Shown: positions 56,404-64,000 of the stretch, piece by piece
How positions within the stretch are numbered: position 1 is the first letter of the stretch
Layout of the letters: every line of letters begins with the position of its first letter
From: Nocardioides renjunii
GTDB lineage: Bacteria; Actinomycetota; Actinomycetes; Propionibacteriales; Nocardioidaceae
Length of the DNA: 64,000 nucleotides
Direction of reading: 5' to 3'
Assembly: GCF_034661175.1 (NCBI RefSeq)
Contig: NZ_CP141058.1
Location: 1,116,001-1,180,000, forward strand
Made by a program: the position numbers and the translations under genes
Notes under the pieces: generated by a model
What the model saw: only the letters and a program-made list of their open reading frames with translations
Databases searched by the model: none
What the model was told of the DNA's origin: nothing

Positions 56404-56925
56404 TCAGCCCCAGCTGATCGCGACGCACTGCCAGCGGTCGCGCACGACCTCGAACCGTGCGGCGACCGCCCGGGAGCGACGGCCGTAGCGCACGTGCGCG
56501 CTGGCCTCGACCGCGTCGCGGCGGATCAGCGCGGTCCGGACGCCCACCACGACGGGCCGGGCCGGGTTCGGTCCCCGGACCTGCCCGGCCGTGAGCCCGG
56601 CGGCGGCGCGGACGGTCCGGGCGCGCTCGGACAGGTCCTCGTAGACGTCCGGCACGGTGTGGCGCAGCAGCTGGCTCACCGGCCGGTCGCCGGCGGCGAT
56701 CTCGACCAGTGCCTGGAGGCACCGACCGACGAAGGCGTCGACCTGGTGGCGCTCGGCGGCCGCGACGTCGACGAGGTCGACGGCGTGGGCGCTGCGCAAC
56801 CGGGGTCGCGGGGGAGCGGTGCGCGGCGTCAGATCGAGGGCCAGCGACCCCTGCACGCTGGCCAGGGCGGCCGGCGGCCTGAGGACGATGACCTCGGCGT
56901 CAGCGGTGTCGGGTGTGCTCATCAT
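56404..56925 (-). CDS. Rv3235-family protein
   Basis: The 173-residue protein matches the actinobacterial Rv3235 family found beside secA: RLRSAHAVDLVDVAAAERHQVDAFVGRCLQALVEI-like helices in the middle (about 45-85) and a beta-rich end with RSRAVAARFEVVRDRW. In Mycobacterium the gene has the same position next to secA1. No catalytic motif is seen and the function is unknown. The ATG at 56925 overlaps the stop of the LysM gene as ATGA, so the two are coupled. It converges on secA with 21 bp between stops. Confidence 0.85.
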   Translation of the reverse strand: MMSTPDTADAEVIVLRPPAALASVQGSLALDLTPRTAPPRPRLRSAHAVDLVDVAAAERHQVDAFVGRCLQALVEIAAGDRPVSQLLRHTVPDVYEDLSERARTVRAAAGLTAGQVRGPNPARPVVVGVRTALIRRDAVEASAHVRYGRRSRAVAARFEVVRDRWQCVAISWG

Positions 56926-57575
56926 CGTGCTCCGTCCTTCTCGTCGGGCTTGTCGTCGGGCTGCTGGTGGGGCTGCTGGTCGGGCAGGCGCAGCACCTGC
57001 CCGGGGAGGATCAGGTCGGGGTCGTCGCCCACGACGCCGCGGTTGGCCCGCCAGATCGCGCGCCACCGCGCCTCCACGGAGCCGCCGTCCGGGTGCGCCC
57101 GCGCGATGGACCACAGCGAGTCACCGGACCGGACGACGTGGACCGCCGGGCCCGGCCGCCGCGACGGGCGGATCGGCGGGGTCGGCGGCGCTGGCTCGAC
57201 CGCGCGCTCCGGCAGCGCCAGGCCGACGAGCAGCTCGGGACCGTCGGCGACGGCCGGGGTCGTGGTGCCGGCCACGACGGCGACGCCGCACGCGGCGAGC
57301 ACGAGGCGCCGGGTCGCGCCGGCCGCGTCCTCGCGGAGCCGGCCGGTCAGCAGCCCGACGACGGTCGCGGTGGTCACCGCCCACAGCCACGCGAGGGCTG
57401 CGCACAGCGCGAGGGCGCACCCGGCGACCACGACGTCCACGACGCGGCCGGCACCCACGCCGCTCGCGGCCGCGTGCCACGAGCCGGGCAGCACGGTGGC
57501 CGCTGTGGCCGCCGCGGCGGTCACCGCGCCCCAGACGACCACGGGTCGTCCCTTGCTGCTGCTGTCCCGAGACAC
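56922..57575 (-). CDS. LysM-domain membrane protein
   Basis: The 217-residue protein has three hydrophobic segments in the first 110 residues (about 12-32, 45-70 and 88-108), a Pro/Arg linker and a LysM domain (about 141-197: VHVVRSGDSLWSIARAH through LILPGQVLRLP). A polar Gln/Asp/Lys tail follows. LysM binds peptidoglycan or chitin, so the C-terminus should lie outside the membrane. The GTG start is at 57575. It is co-transcribed with the Rv3235-family gene. Confidence 0.88.
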   Translation of the reverse strand: MSRDSSSKGRPVVVWGAVTAAAATAATVLPGSWHAAASGVGAGRVVDVVVAGCALALCAALAWLWAVTTATVVGLLTGRLREDAAGATRRLVLAACGVAVVAGTTTPAVADGPELLVGLALPERAVEPAPPTPPIRPSRRPGPAVHVVRSGDSLWSIARAHPDGGSVEARWRAIWRANRGVVGDDPDLILPGQVLRLPDQQPHQQPDDKPDEKDGAR

Positions 57576-57778
57576 CGCCGAACCCTTCGTTTGCGTCTGT
57601 TTGCATCATTTAACGCCTGGCAGCATGAGCCGGTCAACGGTTGCGCGTGGCCTGTGGAGGGGGAGGGCCAGCACACGGGGGCGTCCTGAGCCGACCCGCC
57701 CGAGTGCATCCACCCGCGCACCTCGGACGGAGAAGCAGGTGTGCCGCAGATCGCGGTCACTGACGAGAGGACGAGACC
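57576..57778. promoter_or_regulatory. Divergent intergenic region with a GCAAAC direct repeat
   Basis: On the minus strand GCAAAC occurs twice, 10 bp apart, about 15-30 bp upstream of the LysM gene start, next to an AT-rich TTAAAT. On the plus strand GAGAGGA lies before the fasciclin ATG. Nothing else is evident. Confidence 0.35.
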
Positions 57779-58429
57779 ATGAGACTGTTCCGCCGCTTCG
57801 CCGTGAGCCTGGCCGTACCCCTCGCCGCCGCGCTGGTCGCACCCGCAGGTGCTGCCGGCGCCACCGGCGACGGGCCTCCTGGTACTCGCAGCCTCGCCGC
57901 CGTGCTGACGTCCGACGGCAACCAGTTCGACCGCAACTGGCACGACTACGACATCGTCACCGAGGCCGTGCTGGCCGTGATCGCGGCCGACGCCGATGCC
58001 GACAGCCCGGTGCGACTGCTCACCGACGGCACGGTCCCGCTGACCGCCTTCCTGCCCAACGACCGGGCCTTCCAGCTCCTCGTCAAGGACCTCACCGGGC
58101 AGTGGGTGCGCAGCGAGGCCGACGTGTTCGCCGCGACGGCCGGGCTCGGGATCGAGACGGTGGAGGACGTGCTGCTCTACCACGTCGTGCCGGGGGCGAC
58201 GATCACCGCCCGTGACGCCGTCCGCGCCGACGGGGCGGATCTGACGACCGCCCTCGGCCCCGTGATCGGTGTCCGCGTCTACAGCCGCTACCTGCCGCTC
58301 ATCGGCCTGCGCGACCAGGATCCCGACGATGCCGACCCGATCGTCAACCCGTTCGCGCTCGACATCAACCGGGGCAACGCACAGATCGCGCACGGCATCA
58401 CCTTCGTGCTCCGGCCCGTGAACCTCTGA
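57779..58429 (+). CDS. Secreted fasciclin-like domain protein
   Basis: The 216-residue protein has an Arg-containing signal peptide (hydrophobic residues 7-27, ending AGAAGA). One fasciclin (FAS1)-like domain follows, with LTAFLPNDRAFQLLVKDLTG near residue 90 and VLLYHVVPGATITARDAV near 131. FAS1 domains mediate adhesion and carbohydrate or protein binding. The C-terminus contains a DQDPDDADP acidic loop, possibly for calcium. GAGAGGA lies 8 bases before the ATG. The protein is single-domain and probably free in the wall or medium. Confidence 0.85.
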   Translation: MRLFRRFAVSLAVPLAAALVAPAGAAGATGDGPPGTRSLAAVLTSDGNQFDRNWHDYDIVTEAVLAVIAADADADSPVRLLTDGTVPLTAFLPNDRAFQLLVKDLTGQWVRSEADVFAATAGLGIETVEDVLLYHVVPGATITARDAVRADGADLTTALGPVIGVRVYSRYLPLIGLRDQDPDDADPIVNPFALDINRGNAQIAHGITFVLRPVNL

Positions 58430-58496
58430 CCCCGTCCACCCGGCCGTCCTCGCGACGGGCCTCCCACTCCACCTCCCGCGTCGTTACAGTCCCTGC

Positions 58497-59060
58497 ATGC
58501 CCTGGGAGCACGAGCTGTTCGCCCTCCTCGACGACCTCGAGGGACAGGCGGCAGCGGCGTGGGAGTCCGACCGCGAGGCGGAGCTCGCCGACCGGGCCCG
58601 CAGCGAGTACGGCGCGGTCACCCTGGCCAGCCGGCTGATGGCGTCCCGGGGGCAGGTGGTCGCCCTCGACCTCCCGCACCTCGGCCGCATCGAGGGCCGG
58701 CTCGACCGGATGGCGTCGGAGTGGTGCCTGCTCAGCGGCACCGGCCAGGACTGGCTGGTGCCGCTGGGCGCGGTGGTCGGCGTCCGCGGCGCCAGCGAGC
58801 GATCCGTGCCGGAGGTCGCGTGGTCACCGGTGGACCGGCTCGGGCTCCGGGCCGCGCTGCGCCGCCTGGCCGAGGCCGGGGAGCGGTGCCTGGTGCACCT
58901 GGCCGACGGCACCCGCCACGAGGCGTACGTCGACCGCGTGGGCGCGGACTTCGCCGAGTGCCGCACCGCCGGGGACGCGCCGGCCGGCGTGCTGCTGGTG
59001 CCCTTCTCGGCGCTGGTCGCGGTGCAGAGCCGCGAGGATCAGGTCGCCTCGACGTCGTAG
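58497..59060 (+). CDS. Conserved actinobacterial hypothetical protein
   Basis: The 187-residue protein begins WEHELFALLDDLEGQA, continues with RARSEYGAVTLASRLMASRGQVVALDLPHLG and has a beta-rich second half with two GxxxxRGASE/ADGTRHEAYVD-like strands that resemble a small SH3-like or PRC-type barrel. I recognise no named domain and no membrane segment. The ATG at 58497 follows TACAGT by 6 bases (leaderless type). The 3' end overlaps the convergent tatB gene by 22 bp. Confidence 0.75.
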   Translation: MPWEHELFALLDDLEGQAAAAWESDREAELADRARSEYGAVTLASRLMASRGQVVALDLPHLGRIEGRLDRMASEWCLLSGTGQDWLVPLGAVVGVRGASERSVPEVAWSPVDRLGLRAALRRLAEAGERCLVHLADGTRHEAYVDRVGADFAECRTAGDAPAGVLLVPFSALVAVQSREDQVASTS

Positions 59061-59359
59061 GGCGGGACCTGGCCCTCGGGGAGCGTCGGCTTCCTGGCCT
59101 GCTCCCGGTCGACCTCGGCCATCGCCTCGGTGATGTGCTTGCGGACGATCGTGCGCGGGTCGAGGTCGCGCAGCTGCAGGTCGGCGTAGTCCGGGCCGAG
59201 CTCGTTGCGGAGCTCGTCGCGGGCGTTGTGCGCCAGCCCGCGCGCGCGGTGGAGCAGCTGGGCCGCCTGACGGGCGAGGTCGGGCAGCTTGTCCGGACCC
59301 AGCACGACGACCGCCACCAGGGCGATCACGGCCAGCTCGAGGAGCCCGACGTCGAACAT
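59039..59359 (-). CDS. tatB: Twin-arginine translocase subunit TatB
   Basis: The 106-residue protein has the TatA/B layout: a short N-terminal transmembrane helix (about residues 5-20, LLELAVIALVAVVVLGP), the GPDKLPDLARQ hinge and a long amphipathic helix with many charged residues. The Glu at position 8 and the longer tail favour TatB over TatA. It works with TatC to recognise folded twin-arginine substrates. The ATG at 59359 follows TAGGTT by 7 bases on the minus strand. tatB beside mrp is common in actinobacteria. Confidence 0.92.
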   Translation of the reverse strand: MFDVGLLELAVIALVAVVVLGPDKLPDLARQAAQLLHRARGLAHNARDELRNELGPDYADLQLRDLDPRTIVRKHITEAMAEVDREQARKPTLPEGQVPPYDVEAT

Positions 59360-59377
59360 GCCCCAGAACCTACTGGG

Positions 59378-60538
59378 TCAGAACTTGCTGGAGGGCGTCA
59401 GGCCGAGCTGCATGCCCGCGAGCCCGCGACCGCGGCCCGACAGCGACTGGGCGACCGAGGCCAGCTCGCGTGCCGCCGGGGCGGCGGGGTCGGCCTCGAT
59501 GATCGGCTTGCCGACGTCGCCGCCCTCGCGCAGCGAGATGTCGAGGGGGATCCGTGCGAGCACCGGCACGTCGTAGCCGAAGCGCTCCGACAGCGTCTGC
59601 GCCACGCGGGTGCCGCCGCCGGTGCCGAACACCTCGAGCCGGTGGTCGTCCTCCGGCGGGCAGTGGGGGCAGGGGAGGTAGCTCATGTTCTCGACGACGC
59701 CGATGACGCGCTGGTGCATCATCGAGGCCATCGTCCCGGCGCGCTCCGCGACCTCCGCGGCCGCCTCCTGCGGGGTGGTGACCACGATGACCTCGGCGCT
59801 GGGCAGGTGCTGGCCGAGCGAGATGGCTACGTCGCCGGTGCCGGGGGGCAGGTCGAGGAGCAGGGCGTCGAGGTCGCCCCAGTAGACGTCGGCGAGCATC
59901 TGGACCAGCGCCCGGTCGAGCATGGGGCCGCGCCAGGCGACCACCTGGTCGCGACGCGGCTTGAGCATGCCGATCGAGATGACCGAGACGCCGCTCGCCG
60001 TCGGCACCGGCATGATCAGGTCGTCGACCTGCGTCGGACGGGCGTCGGCGATGCCCAGCATCGCCGGGACCGAGTGGCCGTAGATGTCGGCGTCGACGAT
60101 GCCGACCTTGAGGCCCTGGTGGGCCAGCGCGAGGGCGAGGTTGACCGTGACCGACGACTTGCCGACGCCGCCCTTGCCGCTGGCGATCGCGTAGACCTTG
60201 GTCAGCGAGCCGGGCTGGGCGAAGGGGATCTCGCGCTGGGCACGGCCGTCGCTGAGGATCTCCTTGAGGCCGGCGCGCTGCTCGGCGCTCATCACGCCGA
60301 GGGTGAGGTCGATCGCGGCGACGCCGGGGACCTTGGTGACGGCGGCGGTGACGTCGCGGTTGATCGTGTCCTTGAGGGGGCACCCCGCCACCGTGAGGAG
60401 CACGTGGACCTGCACCGATCCGTCCGGCCCGACCTCGACGGAGTCCACCATCCCGAGCTCGGTGATGGGGCGCTTGATCTCCGGGTCGTTGACGGTCGCC
60501 AGCGCGTCCATCACCTGCTGCTGCGTGGGGGTGCTCAT
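59378..60538 (-). CDS. Iron-sulfur cluster carrier ATPase Mrp/ApbC
   Basis: The 386-residue protein has an N-terminal MIP18 (DUF59) domain (about 5-90), then a deviant-Walker P-loop GKGGVGKSS at 121-129, switch regions (DADIYGHS; LLDLPPGTGD) and the cluster-binding CxxC (PCPHC) near residue 288. Mrp proteins carry 4Fe-4S clusters to target enzymes in the cytosol. The ATG at 60538 follows TAGACT by 8 bases on the minus strand. It lies 18 bp upstream of tatB. Confidence 0.95.
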   Translation of the reverse strand: MSTPTQQQVMDALATVNDPEIKRPITELGMVDSVEVGPDGSVQVHVLLTVAGCPLKDTINRDVTAAVTKVPGVAAIDLTLGVMSAEQRAGLKEILSDGRAQREIPFAQPGSLTKVYAIASGKGGVGKSSVTVNLALALAHQGLKVGIVDADIYGHSVPAMLGIADARPTQVDDLIMPVPTASGVSVISIGMLKPRRDQVVAWRGPMLDRALVQMLADVYWGDLDALLLDLPPGTGDVAISLGQHLPSAEVIVVTTPQEAAAEVAERAGTMASMMHQRVIGVVENMSYLPCPHCPPEDDHRLEVFGTGGGTRVAQTLSERFGYDVPVLARIPLDISLREGGDVGKPIIEADPAAPAARELASVAQSLSGRGRGLAGMQLGLTPSSKF

Positions 60539-60570
60539 GATGGTCCAGTCTACGAGCCGACCCCGAAGGA

Positions 60571-61110
60571 TCACTGTCCCGGCCGCTGCACCCAGTCCGG
60601 CGGAGCCTGGGCCGGGTCCTCCGGCTCGGTGCGGGAGAGCTCCTCGATGTCGCCGAGCAGGCCCCGCAGCTCCGAGCGGAGGAAGTCGCGCGTCGCGACC
60701 TCGCCGACGGCCATGCGCAGCGAGGCGACCTCGCGGGCGAGGAACTCCATGTCGGCGTGGGCGCGGGCGTTGGCCTGGCGGTCCTGCTCGGCCACCACCT
60801 TGTCGCGCTGCTCCTGGCGGTTCTGGGCGAGCAGGATCAGGGGAGCGGCGTACGACGCCTGCAGGCTGAGCATGAGGGTCAGGAAGATGAACGGGAACTC
60901 GTCGAAGCGCAGGTCCGCGGGCGCGAGCACGTTCCACAGCACCCAGGCCGCGACGAACATCGTCATCCACAGCAGGAACTTCGCCGTGCCCATGTAGCGG
61001 GCGAACGACTCCGCGAAGACGCCGAAGGTGTCCGCGTCGACGGTGGGGCGGCGCACGATCTGGCGCCGGCTCTCGCGGGGGGTGTCGAGGCGCACCCGGC
61101 GATCGGTCAT
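60571..61110 (-). CDS. DUF1003 family membrane protein
   Basis: The 179-residue protein has two closely spaced transmembrane helices (about 50-70 and 85-110) containing the family motifs MTMFVAAWVLWN and FEFIFLTLMLSLQASYAAPLILLAQNRQ-like sequence. A cytoplasmic helix of about 60 charged residues follows and is probably a coiled coil. The function is unknown. The ATG overlaps the stop of the MgtE-N gene as ATGA, and the pair is conserved in actinobacteria, which suggests that the Mg-sensing partner acts on this membrane protein. Confidence 0.9.
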   Translation of the reverse strand: MTDRRVRLDTPRESRRQIVRRPTVDADTFGVFAESFARYMGTAKFLLWMTMFVAAWVLWNVLAPADLRFDEFPFIFLTLMLSLQASYAAPLILLAQNRQEQRDKVVAEQDRQANARAHADMEFLAREVASLRMAVGEVATRDFLRSELRGLLGDIEELSRTEPEDPAQAPPDWVQRPGQ

Positions 61111-62387
61111 CGGGTGCCCCCGGCGATGGGCCCGGGTCGCGGGGCGCGGTCGCGCCAGCCCTCGGGCAGCATGTGGTCGAGCAGGTCGTCGACGGTGACC
61201 GCGCCGATCAGCCGGCCCTCGTCGTCGACCACGGGGGCGGCGACGAGGTTGTAGGTCGCCAGGTGGGCGGCCACCTGGTCCATCGAGGCGTCGGCGCGCA
61301 GCGGGTCCATCGAGTCGTCGAGCGCCGCCGCGACCAGGGTCGAGGGCGGCTCGCGCAGCAGCCGCTGGATGTGGGCGGCGCCGAGCAGCCTGCCCGTCGG
61401 CGTCTCGAGCGGCTGGCGGCAGACGTAGACCAGCGCGGCCAGCGCGGGGGTGAGCTCGGGGTTGCGCACGTGGGCGAGCGCGTCGGCGATGGTGGCGTCG
61501 GGGGAGAGGATCACGGGCTCCGGCGTCATCATCGCGCCGGCGGTGTTGTCCTCGTAGGACATCAGGCGCCGGACGTCCTCGGCCTCGTTGGGCTCCATCA
61601 GCCCGAGGAGGGTGGCCGCGGTCTCCGGGTTGAGGTCGGCGATGAGGTCGGCGGCGTCGTCGGCCGACATCTCCTCCAGCACGTCGGCGGCGCGCTCGGA
61701 GTCGAGGTGCTCGAGGATCTCGACCTGGTCCTCCTCGGGCAGCTCCTCGAGCACGTCGGCCAGGCGCTCGTCGTCGAGGGCGGCCACCACGGCCGTACGC
61801 CGCTCGGGCGGCAGGTCGTGGATCATGTTGGCGGCGTCGGCGGGCCGCATGTCGTTGAGCGCGGCGATGAGGTGGGTGGCGCCCTGCGTCGGCTCCTGCC
61901 GGGTGAGGCCGGTGATGTCGCGCCACTCCACGACGTGGGTCTGGCCGCGGCGCCGGAAGCCCTTGCTCGGCTCGCGGACGGCGACCCGGGACAGCACCCA
62001 GTCGCGGTTGCGGGCCTGCTCCATCGCGACGTCGTAGACGACTCCCGTGATGGGCTCGCCCCTGCCCGGGTCCTTGATCGACACGGTGCGGTCGAGCATC
62101 TGCCCCATGACGAGCGTCTCGGTCGAGCGCTGCTCGAAGCGCCGCATGTTGAGCAGGCCCGTCGTGTGCACCTGGCCGCTGTCGATGGCGGTGATCCGGG
62201 TCATCGGCACGAAGATCCGGCGCCGGCCGAAGACCTCGGCGACCATGCCGAGCACCCGCGGCTGGCTCGTCTCGGTGCGGAGCGCGACGACCAGGTCGCG
62301 CACCTTGGCCACCTGGTCGCCCTGGGGGTCGAAGATCGGCAGCCCGACGAGCCGGGCCACGAAGACGCGGGTCGGGGTGGTGCTCAC
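61107..62387 (-). CDS. MgtE N-terminal/CBS-domain protein lacking the transport domain
   Basis: The 426-residue protein has an N-terminal PRC-like beta region (about 1-170), an MgtE_N superhelix (about 175-275, with the repeated AADVLEEM and AADLIADL pattern) and a CBS pair (about 285-410). Full MgtE channels carry five membrane helices after the CBS pair; none is present, so this is a cytoplasmic Mg or nucleotide sensor rather than a channel. The GTG start at 62387 follows TACGGT by 7 bases (leaderless type). It is coupled to the DUF1003 gene. Confidence 0.9.
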   Translation of the reverse strand: MSTTPTRVFVARLVGLPIFDPQGDQVAKVRDLVVALRTETSQPRVLGMVAEVFGRRRIFVPMTRITAIDSGQVHTTGLLNMRRFEQRSTETLVMGQMLDRTVSIKDPGRGEPITGVVYDVAMEQARNRDWVLSRVAVREPSKGFRRRGQTHVVEWRDITGLTRQEPTQGATHLIAALNDMRPADAANMIHDLPPERRTAVVAALDDERLADVLEELPEEDQVEILEHLDSERAADVLEEMSADDAADLIADLNPETAATLLGLMEPNEAEDVRRLMSYEDNTAGAMMTPEPVILSPDATIADALAHVRNPELTPALAALVYVCRQPLETPTGRLLGAAHIQRLLREPPSTLVAAALDDSMDPLRADASMDQVAAHLATYNLVAAPVVDDEGRLIGAVTVDDLLDHMLPEGWRDRAPRPGPIAGGTR

Positions 62388-62465
62388 GTCCGCAACCGTA
62401 GCGTGCGGGCAACGCGCGGAGTCGGGCCCACACCGGGCACCTGATGTTACGCTTGCGCCGCAGGA

Positions 62466-62479
62466 GTCACTCCTGTCAC
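62466..62479 (+). promoter_or_regulatory. GTCAC direct repeat spaced 9 bp upstream of the secreted nuclease gene (weaker candidate MtrA site)
   Basis: GTCAC starts at 62466 and 62475. It lies 90-103 bp upstream of the start codon and just downstream of a possible -10 TACGCT (62448-62453). The strand orientation is opposite to the two sites at 15.5 and 24.2 kb, and only two units are present. Confidence 0.35.
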
Positions 62480-62568
62480 ATCGATCGAGCCCGGGCCCGT
62501 GTGCTCCGGGGCCCGGTCGGGTCACCTCGACAAACGCCACTTCCCCGACGACTGTGAGGCCCCACGTC

Positions 62569-64000
62569 ATGTTCGGCTCGTCCCTGTTCCGCCTCCCGCG
62601 CCCGTCCCGTCCCGCCCGGCGCCTCGGCGCCGTGGCCCTGACGCTCGCGACCGGGCTCGCCCTCGCCCCTGCCGGCGGGGTGTCGTCCGCCTCCGCCGTC
62701 GCCGTCACCGACGATGCCCTCCAGACCACGCCGGCCACGGCGTTCCGCGTCGGCACCTTCAACGTCCTCGGAGCCGACCACACGGCCCCCGGCGGCAACC
62801 GCAAGGGCTGGGACCCGGGCGTCGTCCGGATGGACCGCGTGGTCAGCCTCATCGGCGAGCACGAGCTCGACGTGGTGGGCTTCCAGGAGTTCCAGCCGCC
62901 GCAGGCGACGCGGTTCCAGGAGCTGACCGGGACGTCCTGGCAGACCTACCCCGGCCTCGACGCGACGGTGGGGCCCTCGGTCAACTCGATCGGGTGGCGC
63001 ACCGACGTGTGGCAGCTGCTCGAGTCCCGCACGCTCCCGATCCCGTACTTCTCCGGCGCGCCCAGCCGGATGCCGGCCGTCCTGCTGCAGAACATCGAGA
63101 CCGGCCGTCGGGTGTGGTTCTTCAACACCCACAACCCCGCCGACGTCCGCGGCCCGGCGCAGCAGTGGCGCGACGCCGGCTTCGCGATGGAGGCTGCGCT
63201 CGCCAACGAGCTGCGGGCGACGCACCCGGACGCGGCGTTCATCTCCCTGGGCGACAAGAACGACCGCGCCCGCTACTACTGCTCGGTCGCGATGGCCGCC
63301 GACATGTGGTCCGCGAGCGGCGGCTGGACCGACGGCACGAGCTGCTCGGCCCCGGCCGGCGGCGCGATCGACTGGATCCTGGGCACCAAGAACGTCTACT
63401 TCAACGGCTACACCCGGCTGTGGAACGACTACGTCTCACAGACCAGCGACCACCCGCTCTACTACGCCAACGCCGTCGTCCCGGCCTCGGCCCCGCCGGC
63501 CGTCGACCACGTCGTCGTCGTGGCGGTGCCGGGCCTGACGTCCACCGTCGCGCGGAGCCTCGCTCCCGACGTCGCCGAGCTCGGCCGCCTGTCCGCCAAC
63601 GGCGCCTCGACGCTGAACGCCCGGACGGTCGCCGAGAACACCGGCCCGGACGCCAACCTCGTCTCGCTGCTCACCGGCCGGCGCGTGTTCCCCAAGCAGG
63701 GCGGCCACGGCGTCGGCTCCACGAAGGCCCTCCCCTCGACGGTGCACCAGTCGGCCGGGCAGTACGTCTCCGGCATCTTCGACCTCGCCCACAACAACTC
63801 CTACCGCACGACGTTCGTCTCGAGCCGCTCGCAGACCGACCTGCTCCGACGCAGCTGGAACAAGCAGACGGGCGGCAAGGACCCCTACGGCAAGGACGAC
63901 GGGACCGCCAAGATCGACCGGTTCAAGGTCAAGCGCGACGACGCCGCCTCCGTCGGCTGGTGGCGCGACAACATCGGCCGCAAGCCGAGCCAGCTCAGCG
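62569..64000 (+). CDS. Secreted endonuclease/exonuclease/phosphatase-domain protein fused to an alkaline-phosphatase-like domain (3' end beyond window)
   Basis: The frame is open from the ATG at 62569 to the window end (477 codons). A signal peptide (about 1-45) leads into an EEP domain (about 55-305). Its catalytic motifs are GTFNVLG, FQEF (metal-binding Glu), FFNTHN, LGDKND and SDHPLYY (catalytic His). From about residue 312 a nucleotide-pyrophosphatase-like domain begins (VVVVAVPGL, then GASTLNARTVAENT, then SLLTGRR and GGHGV). In active enzymes the first strand normally carries a metal-binding Asp, and here that position reads Pro. It probably degrades extracellular nucleic acid or lipid phosphate. 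Confidence 0.85.
   Translation, partial: MFGSSLFRLPRPSRPARRLGAVALTLATGLALAPAGGVSSASAVAVTDDALQTTPATAFRVGTFNVLGADHTAPGGNRKGWDPGVVRMDRVVSLIGEHELDVVGFQEFQPPQATRFQELTGTSWQTYPGLDATVGPSVNSIGWRTDVWQLLESRTLPIPYFSGAPSRMPAVLLQNIETGRRVWFFNTHNPADVRGPAQQWRDAGFAMEAALANELRATHPDAAFISLGDKNDRARYYCSVAMAADMWSASGGWTDGTSCSAPAGGAIDWILGTKNVYFNGYTRLWNDYVSQTSDHPLYYANAVVPASAPPAVDHVVVVAVPGLTSTVARSLAPDVAELGRLSANGASTLNARTVAENTGPDANLVSLLTGRRVFPKQGGHGVGSTKALPSTVHQSAGQYVSGIFDLAHNNSYRTTFVSSRSQTDLLRRSWNKQTGGKDPYGKDDGTAKIDRFKVKRDDAASVGWWRDNIGRKPSQLS

Overview
The window is 64 kb of chromosomal DNA from a high-GC actinobacterium, most likely a member of the Nocardioidaceae (Nocardioides-like). The evidence is the strong G/C third-position bias, frequent GTG starts, WhiB, MtrAB-LpqB, DUF3499, TobH-like and Rv3235-family genes, F420 biosynthesis genes, and the gene order whiB ... 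ahcY-mtrA-mtrB-lpqB-comF-hpf-secA, which is shared with Mycobacterium and Streptomyces. I see no prophage, plasmid, insertion sequence, CRISPR array, rRNA or tRNA. The genus is inferred from gene content only.

Layout. 0-9 kb: the end of a cyclase-like gene, a stand-alone winged-helix protein, purK-purE, arfB, a frameshifted L-2-hydroxyglutarate oxidase gene, an oxidoreductase, a CoA-binding protein, an acyl-CoA dehydrogenase, a PAS-ANTAR regulator and a non-specific nuclease. 8.4-13.5 kb: a copper-handling group (His-rich lipoprotein; CopC-CopD fusion, YcnI and a membrane protein) next to a PadR/DUF1707 pair with a phased operator array. 13.7-27 kb: cell-envelope polysaccharide genes, namely two LCP ligase-like proteins, two GlfT1-like transferases, UDP-galactopyranose mutase, GlfT2, the Wzm/Wzt exporter and a large secreted amidase with FG-GAP repeats. 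27-37.4 kb: F420 genes cofD-cofE, whiB, a giant glycosyltransferase/membrane protein and the DUF5719, DUF3499, Trm112 and TobH-like genes. 37.4-43.9 kb: a patchy accessory stretch (two acetyltransferases, an HIT-SnoaL fusion, a methyltransferase, a DUF222/HNH protein, repeats, a cysteine hydrolase, DUF808). 43.9-56.4 kb: the conserved ahcY-mtrAB-lpqB-comF-hpf-regulator-ycaQ-secA block. 56.4-64 kb: Rv3235-family and LysM proteins, a fasciclin protein, tatB, mrp, a DUF1003/MgtE-N pair, and a secreted nuclease/phosphatase-like fusion that runs off the end.

How the parts fit. The 15.6-24.1 kb genes could make (glf), polymerise (GlfT1-like, GlfT2), export (Wzm/Wzt) and attach (LCP) a cell-wall galactan. 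The response regulator MtrA is encoded at 45.5 kb. Three promoter regions here (second LCP gene, amidase, secreted nuclease) carry GTGAC or GTCAC repeats spaced 9 bp, the layout known for MtrA sites, so the window may hold both a regulator and part of its regulon. About 25 genes have a -10 hexamer (consensus TANNNT) ending 6-8 bases before the start codon, the signature of leaderless transcripts. I used this signature to choose many starts.
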